Shown here piece by piece: positions 8,330 to 16,683 of a DNA stretch of 64,000 nt. Numbering within the stretch: the first letter of the stretch is position 1; each line of letters opens with the position of its first letter. The stretch lies in the NCBI GenBank assembly GCA_016708345.1, contig JADJFX010000011.1:1-64000 (forward strand). The letters are read 5' to 3'. Below the pieces are notes generated by a model. That model did no database searches and was not told the DNA's origin. It worked only from the letters and a program-made list of their open reading frames with translations. The stretch is from Candidatus Rhodoferax bjergmarkensis. Its GTDB lineage: Bacteria > Pseudomonadota > Gammaproteobacteria > Burkholderiales > Burkholderiaceae_C. The position numbers were made by a program, and so were the translations under genes.

Positions 8330-9373
8330 TCATTCTGAAGTATATATATTTCTGAAATAGCCTTGACTTGACCATCTACCCGGATTGCCCTTTGGGTCCC
8401 AGCAGCTAGTCCTAACTCTAGTGCCCACCAAAGTCTTCGCCTTTTGAGTAATCGCGCCGTCTGGATCGAAAGTCAATGTTTTCATGTGACGCTGACTGCC
8501 GTCGCCCATTACAAGGATCGTGCATGATGAACCGCGCACCATTTGTTTTTCTTTGACCATGACCAACGTATCAGGCGCAGATAGAAAGGCTGAGCTTTGT
8601 TCGGCTTCGGCTCTCGCGGATTCATCCAAGAATTTGGCCTCGACCACCTTATCTTTCAGCCAGTAGACGTTACCCTCATTGGTCGGAATATTTGACGGTG
8701 TCTGATCTATTGTCTGAGCAATGTCGGACATATTTTTTCCATCAAGTGGTTGATAGCGCCACTCTACACCTCTGAAGCTCGCGTTACGCCATGATGCTGG
8801 GTGCATCCGTCGGACACTCGCAGTCGACGGCAACGTATCTCTTATTGACGCTTCCACCAAGGATCGCAGAGGGTCATTTGTTTCGAAGTCATTTCCCTTA
8901 GTGCAGCAATTTATGAGAATGTCATCAGTCCGTACTACGGAAAGAAGTCGCGTACAGAAATTCTCTCGTCCGCCCGCTGCCCACACTGCTCTAAAAATCA
9001 CATCGCGGTGCAGGGATGTGTCAGCGCCAAGTGAGCATTGATGCTGGATTGCATTTATCAAAATTAACCCGAATCCATCGTGATTTAAGCCACGTAACGC
9101 ATCTGGTAGATGGTTGCGGATCATGTCGCCTGTGAATCCTTTTGCCGGGCCTGGTGTACCAATGAACTCATCGACGTGTGGTGACTCCAAAACCATCACG
9201 ATGCAAGGTTGCGCGGATCGTTCGGATGCAGCAACACGCAATGGAAAACTTGTACGTCCAATAATTTCACTCAATGTCCCCAAATACTGATCTGAGCAAG
9301 AACGGTATTCCAATGGATTGCCGTCCAACGGCATGATTCTTCCGACAATTTTCTCAAAGTTCAAGTCCTGCAT
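8330..9373 (-). CDS. Possible uracil-DNA-glycosylase-fold protein with a shared C-terminal domain
   Basis: Start is the ATG at 9373, preceded by GGAG six bases upstream and by a sigma-54 promoter that overlaps a more upstream in-frame ATG at 9421. Product length is 347 residues. Residues ~50-165 (CIVMVLESPHVDEF, GFGLILINAIQHQ, DDILINCCTKG) have the spacing of a uracil-DNA-glycosylase-like Rossmann fold: a hydrophobic strand ending in an ESPH/D motif, an N-containing strand, and a late strand ending in a polar loop. I hold this tentatively. Residues 265-347 are an 83-residue domain, 57/83 identical to the C terminus of the 12.2-kb protein (RGSSCTIL-MGDGS-RHMKT, RVR-SCWDP, PGRWS--GYFRN-Y). The domain's function is unknown to me. 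Confidence 0.7.
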   Translation of the reverse strand: MQDLNFEKIVGRIMPLDGNPLEYRSCSDQYLGTLSEIIGRTSFPLRVAASERSAQPCIVMVLESPHVDEFIGTPGPAKGFTGDMIRNHLPDALRGLNHDGFGLILINAIQHQCSLGADTSLHRDVIFRAVWAAGGRENFCTRLLSVVRTDDILINCCTKGNDFETNDPLRSLVEASIRDTLPSTASVRRMHPASWRNASFRGVEWRYQPLDGKNMSDIAQTIDQTPSNIPTNEGNVYWLKDKVVEAKFLDESARAEAEQSSAFLSAPDTLVMVKEKQMVRGSSCTILVMGDGSQRHMKTLTFDPDGAITQKAKTLVGTRVRTSCWDPKGNPGRWSSQGYFRNIYTSE

Positions 9374-9404
9374 ATGTATCTCCAAAAGGTTGTGCCTTAG
9401 ATAC

Positions 9405-9420
9405 AGCGAATTCCATGCCA
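9405..9420 (-). promoter_or_regulatory. Sigma-54 promoter for the glycosylase-like gene
   Basis: On the minus strand TGGCATGGAATTCGCT has GG and GC at the exact -24/-12 spacing (ten bases between) and matches the consensus TGGCAYG-N4-TTGCW at all but one position. It lies 31 bases before the start codon, with a ribosome-binding site in between. The adjacent upstream gene encodes a sigma-54 activator. Confidence 0.7.
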
Positions 9421-9552
9421 CGCAAGATTTGCACCTTGTCCCATATAAATCAACGAGTTAGAGATGCCGGAGAGGTTGAAAGTGTAATATTTTTTGAATT
9501 AATATAACATTTATTACATTCATTCAGTTCTTTCATTGTTCGTCAACCTGAA

Positions 9553-11085
9553 CTATTTGGTAGGCAAATCACCTGACATACCCAGTCGTTTCATCCAATT
9601 CGCAAGTGTTTGATGATTGGAAAAGCCTAACAAGTTCGCCGCGACTGTTTTTCGCTGACCAGACTGGCTCAGAGCCTGTACGATGAAGCCCCGTGCCAAC
9701 TCGTCCAGTCGTGCTTGCAGGGCAAAATCCGAACCGATCACATCTTGCTGACCTGAAGACTGAATTCGCGTCACTGGAAGCATCGCAGCTCTGATGCCCT
9801 GCTCGGTGATTTCTGTGCCTGTTGACCAAATGGCTGCCCGCAAGAGCGTGTGATAAAGCTCGCGAATATTGCCAGGCCAAGGGTAAGCCAAAAGGAAATG
9901 CTTGCCAGCCTGCGAAATTCTTTTGTATTGTGCTTCCGGCTTGCCAGCACTATCGGCATTGATGCGCTCCAAAAAATGCTGTGCAAGCAATTCCACATCA
10001 CCGGGTCGTTCACGTAGAGGTGGCAACTGAAGTATCCCAACGGCAAGGCGGTGAAACAGGTCTTCTCTAAACCTCCCGCATGCTACGTCAGCAGCTAAAT
10101 CTCTATGGGTGGCTGCCAAGATTCTGGTGTTGATTTGGACTGGCTTGGACTGCCCCAATGGGGTGATCTCATGGGACTGCAAAGCACGCAGTAGCCTGAC
10201 TTGTGTATCCAAAGGCAAATCACCAACCTCGTCCAAGAACAGCGTCCCACCTGATGCCTCCAAAAAATGGCCTTTCCTGTCTGCCGTCGCGCCTGTGAAA
10301 GCTCCTTTTTTATGGCCGAACAATTCTGAACTCGCCAATTCAGCGGTAAAGGCACCACAGTTGACCGCGATGAATGGCTGAGCCGCACGGGAACTTGCTG
10401 CATGAATAGCTTCTGCAAACAACTCTTTGCCCGTTCCGGTTTCCCCCAAGATCAGAACAGGAACGTCATATGCAGCAATACGCTTGGCAAGCCTGATTTG
10501 AACGGCAACCACCTGACTTTGATGAATGATCTTGCCAAACTCAGGGCTTGCTGGTTGTACAGCATCAACCAACCGCTTAACCCGTTCACCGCTGCGGTGC
10601 AAATACTCAGGAAGAAAGTCACCCGCAAGGTCAAAAAAGAAATCTACCGATTCGACACCTTTTTCTCTGGAGGTTTGAATCAGCTTGGCCGGAAAGCGTG
10701 TCTTAGACAGAATAATCCAGATGGCAGCCATGGCCGGAGTACCAGGGCTGACGTGAAAAGTTAGATCGACGTCATTGCTCGGCAGTCCTGCCTGTTGAAG
10801 GTTTGAACTGACTTGGGTGTAAATGTCGGCGTAGTCAATCGGGCTTATGAGATCGACGCTGTACAAATCAACTACCGACGGATCGTAGCCAGAGATCGTC
10901 TCCAACCATGTGCAATACATTTTGCTTCGGTCAAAGTCATAGTTTGTGAGAAGGTAGATGCGGTCATAGCGCTTTTTACCGAGAAGGGCCGTCGCTATCG
11001 GGCCAAGGTCTGACCCCCTCTTGGACTCAGCGCATTCGTGGTCGGTTGCACCGACCCATGCAATTAGCCATGATTGAATGTCCAT
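9553..11085 (-). CDS. Sigma-54 activator with RtcR/CARF-like sensor domain
   Basis: This is a 510-residue bacterial enhancer-binding protein. Residues 1-~165 form a Rossmann-like sensor of the RtcR/CARF type: IAWVGATDHE, RYDRIYLLTNYDFDRS, and at 111-119 the ligand-loop motif HVSPGTPAM. The AAA+ domain follows, with Walker A GETGTGKE (~214-221), the sigma-54 contact loop GAFTGA (~261-266) and Walker B LFLDEVGD (~282-289). A Fis-type HTH closes the protein (RKTVAANLLGFSNHQTLANW). By analogy with RtcR the sensor would bind an RNA-derived nucleotide and release the ATPase to activate sigma-54 promoters. One such promoter lies just downstream. There is no rtcA/rtcB here, so its regulon is different. 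Confidence 0.88.
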   Translation of the reverse strand: MDIQSWLIAWVGATDHECAESKRGSDLGPIATALLGKKRYDRIYLLTNYDFDRSKMYCTWLETISGYDPSVVDLYSVDLISPIDYADIYTQVSSNLQQAGLPSNDVDLTFHVSPGTPAMAAIWIILSKTRFPAKLIQTSREKGVESVDFFFDLAGDFLPEYLHRSGERVKRLVDAVQPASPEFGKIIHQSQVVAVQIRLAKRIAAYDVPVLILGETGTGKELFAEAIHAASSRAAQPFIAVNCGAFTAELASSELFGHKKGAFTGATADRKGHFLEASGGTLFLDEVGDLPLDTQVRLLRALQSHEITPLGQSKPVQINTRILAATHRDLAADVACGRFREDLFHRLAVGILQLPPLRERPGDVELLAQHFLERINADSAGKPEAQYKRISQAGKHFLLAYPWPGNIRELYHTLLRAAIWSTGTEITEQGIRAAMLPVTRIQSSGQQDVIGSDFALQARLDELARGFIVQALSQSGQRKTVAANLLGFSNHQTLANWMKRLGMSGDLPTK

Positions 11086-11205
11086 CAGTCAAATGATATG
11101 TCAACAGGATCACCCGAATGCCGCCGACAACAATAAATCCTTGACAGGATGTGCCTAAAATGAGCGACACCCAATCCGTTTAATTTGGGAGATTGAAAGG
11201 CGGCT

Positions 11206-12246
11206 ATGCAGTTCGAGAAGTCTGAGCGCAAGAAAGTAAGCAGTTTTGGCGAAATGAAAAATCTGGTTGCCTCAAAGGTTCCCCAAAATTTGCAAGAACT
11301 TGTTTCCAATAAAGTTCAAAAATCCGAAGCTCTTGAGATAGTCGTAATTTGCAATGAACATGCGAATTGTGATTCTCTGCCTCTTCGCTATGGCATGCAT
11401 TTCGCTACAGATTCAACTATGATTTTGTCTCGCATTGCTGTCTCAGATAAATTTCAAACCAAGGCGGACCGAATTGGTATAGAGGCTCATTTCACTGATT
11501 CAAATGGTCAAGATCAATTTGGCTACTTTGTTATTGGTTTACGTAGAGGATTCAACACTCCTGTCCTAATTACAGTCTGGCGGCAGGATGCAGATACTGA
11601 GAGGCATCTTTCCGAAGTCATGATGAGTCTGAGAAAGGAAGGAATGTTGTCGCCTGCAGCATTGAAAGAGCTACATCCAGACTACATACTTGGGAAGATC
11701 GCCAAACATTCGGACCTAGTAATGCTACTCAGCGAAAAAATGAGCGACGAAAAAATAAAAAAAATGAATGAAATCGTGTCAGATACAGTTGCTAAAACAA
11801 AAGCAGAGTTGGACCAGGCGTTGATTAATCTGGCTATCGCAAATGGGGAGAATCAAGAAAAGGCGAAAGACCTTGCCAAGGAAAAGGAGGCCCATGCTAA
11901 AACAACAGAACGTGCCGACTTTTTACAAGCTGAATTAGATCGACAAGAAAGGGAAAAGCTATCAGCGCATCGCGACAACAAGCAAGCAACACTGTCTGCA
12001 CCAGACAAATTAGTTGATGTGCTTGAACGGCAAATCCACCGAGGTTCAAGCTGCACCATACTTATCATGGGTGATGGCAGTAGGCGTCATATGAAGACTT
12101 CAACATTTGATCCAAATGGATCTGTAACTGCCCATGCAAAATCACTTATAGGTAAACGTGTTCGCATTTCTTGCTGGGATCCAATCAATCAACCTGGCCG
12201 CTGGAGTAATGAGGGTTATTTCAGGAACGTATACGCAGTTGAATAG
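11206..12246 (+). CDS. Coiled-coil protein sharing its C-terminal domain with the glycosylase-like protein
   Basis: The 346-residue product is divergent from the sigma-54 activator, with a 120-bp gap. Residues 1-~170 are an unrecognised globular domain (EALEIVVICNEHANCDSLPL, FGYFVIGLRRGFNTPVLITV). Residues ~175-260 are strongly charged heptads (KTKAELDQALINL, EKAKDLAKEKEAHAKTTERA, LQAELDRQEREKL), a likely coiled coil. Residues 264-346 repeat the domain seen at the end of the gene at 8330-9373. No signal peptide. GGGAG lies 15 bases and GGCGG about 3 bases before the ATG. I found no convincing sigma-54 site directly in front. No function can be assigned; the shared domain suggests both proteins join the same complex or target. 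Confidence 0.8.
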   Translation: MQFEKSERKKVSSFGEMKNLVASKVPQNLQELVSNKVQKSEALEIVVICNEHANCDSLPLRYGMHFATDSTMILSRIAVSDKFQTKADRIGIEAHFTDSNGQDQFGYFVIGLRRGFNTPVLITVWRQDADTERHLSEVMMSLRKEGMLSPAALKELHPDYILGKIAKHSDLVMLLSEKMSDEKIKKMNEIVSDTVAKTKAELDQALINLAIANGENQEKAKDLAKEKEAHAKTTERADFLQAELDRQEREKLSAHRDNKQATLSAPDKLVDVLERQIHRGSSCTILIMGDGSRRHMKTSTFDPNGSVTAHAKSLIGKRVRISCWDPINQPGRWSNEGYFRNVYAVE

Positions 12247-12587
12247 AATTTTCAACTTGATTTAAATACCGATTCTTGATTCATTGGAGATGTCTAGACC
12301 ATCGAATCACGGTACAACCGACCTTCAAATGCAGGTCTGGGCTGGTTTGGTTGGGGAAATTCGGCAAGCTGGACTATCGGTAAGTGCCTTTTGCAGCCAC
12401 CTGCCGCGCCAATCCACGGCAGATTTTCATTTGCAATTATTGTGAGCACACAGCCATGGAAAGCGAGCCGACGCAAATGAATACAAGTTCATTGGCAAAT
12501 AATCTGAATCGGAAAAGCCGCTGATTGCAAGTCCGACCGATTTCAAACGCGAGTCACTCCACATAGCAGCGCGCACCGCCTACCCAA
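12247..12587. other. Non-coding gap at the right end of the island
   Basis: No credible gene. A 60-codon minus-strand frame at 12294-12476 has no recognisable content. The right arm of the island's inverted repeat lies at 12489-12562, followed by the 3' end of the desaturase gene. Confidence 0.5.
12489..12562 (-). repeat. Right arm of the 74-bp inverted repeat flanking the island
   Basis: It matches the reverse complement of 6951-7024 at about 82% over 74 ungapped bases. Both arms abut chromosomal housekeeping genes (gluQ on the left, a desaturase on the right), marking the edges of the accessory segment. Confidence 0.75.
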
Positions 12588-13802
12588 TCAAGCCCGCGCG
12601 GCCCTCAGGCGCAGGGAGAACTCCTGCAAAGCGGTGATGCCGCTGGCCTCGGCATTGGCACACCAGGCTTGCAAGTCAAGCGCCAGTTGCTCACGGGTGT
12701 GGGAACGGTTCAACCACAGTTGGCGCAACTCCTCGCGCATGACCACCATTTTGTCCAGCACCGGTGAGGCGGAGCGCGCCAGCGCCAGCTGTGCCACGAC
12801 GGCGGCGGGCACGCGGTCCGTGTCGCGGTGCATCCAGCGCCGGGCGGCCTTAATGGCGCTGGCGTCGGCGCTGCGCAGCTTCATGGCTTCGAGCTCGCTT
12901 TTGAAGGTGCGACGCACCTCCTTGGCATAACCGGCCATGATTTCATAGCGGTTGGCAATCAGGGCCTCCAGCGTCTTTTCATCCGCCACGGGGCGCACAT
13001 CACCTAGGGCGAGCTTGGGCGGGGTCTTTTTAACCGTGGCCAGACCCGCGCGTTGCATCAGGCTGATGTACATCCAGCCGATGTCAAACTCGTAGCGTTT
13101 GACCGAGAGCTTGGCCGAGGTGGGATAGGTGTGATGGTTGTTGTGCAACTCTTCACCCGCAATCAGAATGCCCCAGGGCGAGATATTGGTGCTGAAGTCG
13201 GGTGCCTCAAAATTGCGATAACCCCAGTAATGCGCCGCACCGTTGATGATGCCGGCCGCCATGACCGGGGTCCAGGCCATTTGCACGGCCCATACCGCCA
13301 GACCCGCAGCACCAAACAGCGCCAAATCAATGGCCAGCATCAGCACCATGCCCGACCACGAAAACCGGGTGTACAGGTTGCGCTCCAGCCAGTCGTTGGG
13401 CGTACCGTGCCCGTAGCGGGTGAGGGTTTCCTGGTTTTTGGCCTCAGCGCGGTACAACTCATAACCCTGCAGCAGCACGGTTTTGATGCCATGCACATGG
13501 GGGCTGTGCGGGTCTTCAGGCTGCTCACATTTGGCGTGGTGCTTGCGGTGAATGGAGGCCCATTCCTTGGTGACTTGCCCGGTGGTCAGCCACAGCCAGA
13601 ACCTGAAAAAATGAGCTGCGATCGGGTGCAGGTCCAGCGCGCGGTGCGCCTGGTGCCGGTGCAGAAAAACAGTCACACTGATCATGGTGACATGGGTCAC
13701 GGCCAGTGTGAAGAGCACGATCTGCCACCAAGCCAGTTGCCAAAACCCGTTTGACAACCAATCCACCACTGCATTCAACACAGCCCCATCAGGTAACTTC
13801 AT
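12588..13802 (-). CDS. Acyl-CoA/acyl-lipid delta-9-type fatty acid desaturase
   Basis: This 404-residue integral-membrane di-iron desaturase introduces a double bond into membrane fatty acids. The three histidine boxes are HRHQAHR (~48-54), HRKHH (~85-89) and HNNHH (~225-229). Hydrophobic segments lie before the first box (WWQIVLFTLAVTHVTM) and between boxes two and three (MVLMLAIDLALFGAAGLAVW). The C-terminal ~120 residues are a soluble helical extension common in betaproteobacterial members. I use the ATG at 13802 rather than the in-frame TTG at 13820 because a GAGG precedes it and AGGAAT lies further up. It is intact and runs in the same direction as the upstream methyltransferase gene. 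Confidence 0.9.
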   Translation of the reverse strand: MKLPDGAVLNAVVDWLSNGFWQLAWWQIVLFTLAVTHVTMISVTVFLHRHQAHRALDLHPIAAHFFRFWLWLTTGQVTKEWASIHRKHHAKCEQPEDPHSPHVHGIKTVLLQGYELYRAEAKNQETLTRYGHGTPNDWLERNLYTRFSWSGMVLMLAIDLALFGAAGLAVWAVQMAWTPVMAAGIINGAAHYWGYRNFEAPDFSTNISPWGILIAGEELHNNHHTYPTSAKLSVKRYEFDIGWMYISLMQRAGLATVKKTPPKLALGDVRPVADEKTLEALIANRYEIMAGYAKEVRRTFKSELEAMKLRSADASAIKAARRWMHRDTDRVPAAVVAQLALARSASPVLDKMVVMREELRQLWLNRSHTREQLALDLQAWCANAEASGITALQEFSLRLRAARA

Positions 13803-13850
13803 AGCCTCAAAATTCCTCAAATAATGTGATTGAAAACAGTGCCGATAACG

Positions 13851-15140
13851 TTAATTTTTCTGCCACACGGCCGCAAAAAAACCATCGGTCTGGTGCCGGT
13901 GCGGCCACAAACGCAGGTAGCGCAGGCCATTTTCCCCACCACTGCACAGCGCGGCAGCGCCGTTCACTTTCAAACCTGTCAGGATGTCACCCACATCCAT
14001 CGCCGTGAACTCTTTGTTGGCCTCTGAAAACGCCTGCGCGATGGCTTCGTTTTCCTGCACCAACATGCTGCACGTGGCGTACACCAGCCGCCCGCCAGGT
14101 TTGAGCAAACGCGCCGCACTTTGCAAAATGGCGGCTTGCGTAACGGTCATGTCCTGCACCAACTGCAGGTTTTGACGCCACTTGAGGTCGGGGTTGCGCC
14201 GCAAAGTCCCAAGCCCCGAACAGGGTGCATCCACCAGCACGCGGTCGATCTTGCCGCTCAGGCGTTTCACACGGTCATCCCGTTCATGCGCAATGGCAGC
14301 CGGATGCACATTGGACAAGCCGCTGCGCGCCATGCGCGGCTTGAACGAATCGAGCCTGCCCGCCGAGGTGTCAAATGCATACAAGCGCCCGGTGCTGCGC
14401 ATGGCCGCGCCAATGGCCAAAGTCTTGCCACCCGCTCCGGCGCAAAAATCGACCACCATCTCGCCGCGCTTGGCATCGAGCAACATGGCCAACAACTGGG
14501 AGCCTTCGTCCTGCACCTCAAATTCACCGCGCGTGAAGGCATCCATCTTGTTGAGTGAGGGCTTGCCGGCAATACGCAAGCCCCAAGGGGAATAAGGTGT
14601 GGGAACCGCTTTGATACCCGCTTGCGCCAGCTCTTTTTGCACGTCGCTGCGCTTGGCCTTGAAATCATTGACCCGAAGGTCCAGCCCAGCGCCCAGGTTC
14701 AGGCTCTCGGCCAAGGGCCAGAATTCGTCGCCCAACTGGTCTTTGAGCGGCTGCACCAGCCATTCAGGCAAGTTGTGGCGGTGCCGCTCCATCAGGTCGA
14801 CCACGTTGATTTTTTCGCATTGGTCAAGCCAGTTTTTTTCCTGGTCGCTCAAGGCGCTGCGCAAAAAATCGCCGGGGCCGTAGAACCCCAAAATCGCCAG
14901 GCGGCGCTCTTTGGGGCCGCTGCCGGAAGGCGCGTAGTGGTCAAACAGCAGTTTTTTGCGCAAAACGGTGTACACCGTGCCGGACAAGGTGGCGCGTTCG
15001 CGCGGGCCCAGGCCCCGGTGTTCACGACAAAATCGCGAAACAATGGCGTCGGTGGGGTGGTCGAATTTGAGAGTGAGCCGGACGAGTTCTGAACAGACGT
15101 CAAGCAAGGCTTTAGGATGCATAGCTTTGGATTGTCCCAT
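13851..15140 (-). CDS. RsmB/NOP-family RNA cytosine-C5 methyltransferase
   Basis: A 429-residue SAM-dependent RNA m5C methyltransferase. An N-terminal NusB/RsmB-like helical region is followed by the catalytic domain: motif I VVDFCAGAGGKTLAIGA, motif IV DAPCSGLGTLRRNPDLKW, and motif VI VYATCSMLVQENEAI carrying the second, nucleophilic cysteine. Both catalytic cysteines are present. The likely substrate is 16S rRNA C967 or a related site, but several paralogues exist in this lineage, so I do not give the symbol rsmB. It lies about 50 bp upstream of the desaturase on the same strand and is probably cotranscribed. Confidence 0.88.
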   Translation of the reverse strand: MGQSKAMHPKALLDVCSELVRLTLKFDHPTDAIVSRFCREHRGLGPRERATLSGTVYTVLRKKLLFDHYAPSGSGPKERRLAILGFYGPGDFLRSALSDQEKNWLDQCEKINVVDLMERHRHNLPEWLVQPLKDQLGDEFWPLAESLNLGAGLDLRVNDFKAKRSDVQKELAQAGIKAVPTPYSPWGLRIAGKPSLNKMDAFTRGEFEVQDEGSQLLAMLLDAKRGEMVVDFCAGAGGKTLAIGAAMRSTGRLYAFDTSAGRLDSFKPRMARSGLSNVHPAAIAHERDDRVKRLSGKIDRVLVDAPCSGLGTLRRNPDLKWRQNLQLVQDMTVTQAAILQSAARLLKPGGRLVYATCSMLVQENEAIAQAFSEANKEFTAMDVGDILTGLKVNGAAALCSGGENGLRYLRLWPHRHQTDGFFAAVWQKN

Positions 15141-15243
15141 GAGTGAAGAACGCCTGATTTACATAAGTTCACACGGGAGAAACCCATAGGCCATTTGCTT
15201 CCTGCACAATGGCCCTGACACCCTGCCCCATGCCGAAAAACTG

Positions 15244-16650
15244 ATGCCCCGTTACAAATTCAACCCTCAGAGCGCCAGCAGGCCCACCCCCCAAGCCCTG
15301 ACATGCACCCTTGCACTCGCGTTTTTGCTGGGCGGCTGCGCATCCCAGCCTGCTACGCCCTCAGCCACCAGCGCAGCAACCACTGACGCAGCAAGCAGCA
15401 ACCCGGACATCGCCAACCCGCTGGCCCAATGGTGGCAGCGCTTCAACGACCCGGTGATGAGCCAATTGGTCACGCAAGCCTTGCAGGCCAATACCAGCGT
15501 TCGTTCGGCCCAAGCGGCACTGCAACAATCACGCGCCCTGCGTGATGTCAAAAATGCCAGCCTGTTGCCTAACCTTTCGGCCTCTGGCTCGGCGCAGCGC
15601 AGCAAATCAGGCGACTTGGAGGCCAGCAACAGCTTCAGGGTCGGTCTCGACGCAAGTTGGGAGCCCGATATTTTTGATGGCCATCGCAGCAGTCTCAATG
15701 CCGCAGAGGCCGACGCCAAGGCGTTTGAGGCTTCGCTGGCCGATGTGCAGGTCAGCGTGGCCGCCGAAGTCGCGCTGGCCTATATCCAGCTGCGCGGCCA
15801 GCAGGCCCAGCTGGGCATCGCACGGGACAACCTCGCCAACCAGAAAGAAGTCTTGCAGCTCACCGACTGGCGCGCGCAGGCCGGGCTGATCACCTCACTT
15901 GAAGTGGAGCAGGCCCGCACCACCAGCGAACAAACCAGCGCCCAGATTCCCGCACTGGAGGCCAGCATTGCCAAGACCCAGCACAGTTTGGCGGTGTTGA
16001 CCGGCCAACGGCCTGACGCTTTGAGAACGCTGCTGTCAGCTGCCCAACCCGCCCCCTTGGCCCCGGCTGAGCTGGCCCAGAGCATTCCCGCGCAAACACT
16101 GCGCCAACGCCCGGACGTGCGAGCGGCCGAGCACCGCATCAGCGCCGCGCTGGCACGCGTGTCGGCGCAAGACGCCGCGCGTTATCCCAGTTTTGCCATC
16201 AAGGGCTCGCTGGGCCTGAGTGCCTTGACCTTGGGCGCACTGACCAACGGTGCCTCGCTGGCCAGCGCGTTGTTGGCCTCTGTTTCCGTCCCCTTGTTGG
16301 ATGCAGGGGCCGCCAAATCCCAGGTGCTGGCGCAGGAAGCCGCGCTGGAACAGGCCAGAGCCAGTTACCAAGCCGTTGTGTTGACCGCTTTGAAGGATGT
16401 GCAAGACGCGCTTGTTGCTTTGCACGGCGACCGCCAGCGCCTGATTCACCTGCAAAGTGCAGCCAACGCAGCGAACAACGCGGCCTTGCTGGCCAGGCAG
16501 CGCTACAGCAGTGGCCTGATCGACTTCCAGACCGTGCTGCAAACCCAGCGCGCCTTGCTCAGCACGCAAGACAACGTCGCCAGCACGCAAGCTGACGTGA
16601 GCGCCGACCATGTGCGCCTGTACAAGGCGCTGGGCGGCGGCTGGAACTGA
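15244..16650 (+). CDS. NodT-family outer membrane efflux lipoprotein
   Basis: A 468-residue TolC-like outer membrane factor. The lipobox is LLGGCASQP after a short hydrophobic signal, so Cys is lipidated. Two outer-membrane-efflux repeats follow, each with the long coiled-coil helices of the family (AEVALAYIQLRGQQAQLGIA, and later LTALKDVQDALVALHGDRQR plus LARQRYSSGLIDFQTVLQTQ). It starts the four-gene operon NodT-MacA-MacB(ATPase)-MacB(permease), with 33 bp to the next gene, and supplies the outer-membrane exit duct of a tripartite pump. Confidence 0.92.
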   Translation: MPRYKFNPQSASRPTPQALTCTLALAFLLGGCASQPATPSATSAATTDAASSNPDIANPLAQWWQRFNDPVMSQLVTQALQANTSVRSAQAALQQSRALRDVKNASLLPNLSASGSAQRSKSGDLEASNSFRVGLDASWEPDIFDGHRSSLNAAEADAKAFEASLADVQVSVAAEVALAYIQLRGQQAQLGIARDNLANQKEVLQLTDWRAQAGLITSLEVEQARTTSEQTSAQIPALEASIAKTQHSLAVLTGQRPDALRTLLSAAQPAPLAPAELAQSIPAQTLRQRPDVRAAEHRISAALARVSAQDAARYPSFAIKGSLGLSALTLGALTNGASLASALLASVSVPLLDAGAAKSQVLAQEAALEQARASYQAVVLTALKDVQDALVALHGDRQRLIHLQSAANAANNAALLARQRYSSGLIDFQTVLQTQRALLSTQDNVASTQADVSADHVRLYKALGGGWN

Positions 16651-16683
16651 CACCTTCTGCAAACAATTTTCCAAAAACACACC

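Noticed and set aside
11086..11205. A sigma-54 promoter for the coiled-coil gene
   Set aside because: The only GG-N10-GC match overlaps the ribosome-binding site directly before the ATG, and no other element with correct spacing was found in this gap.
12294..12476. A small minus-strand open frame in the gap before the desaturase
   Set aside because: No family features, no ribosome-binding site, and it lies beside the inverted-repeat arm.
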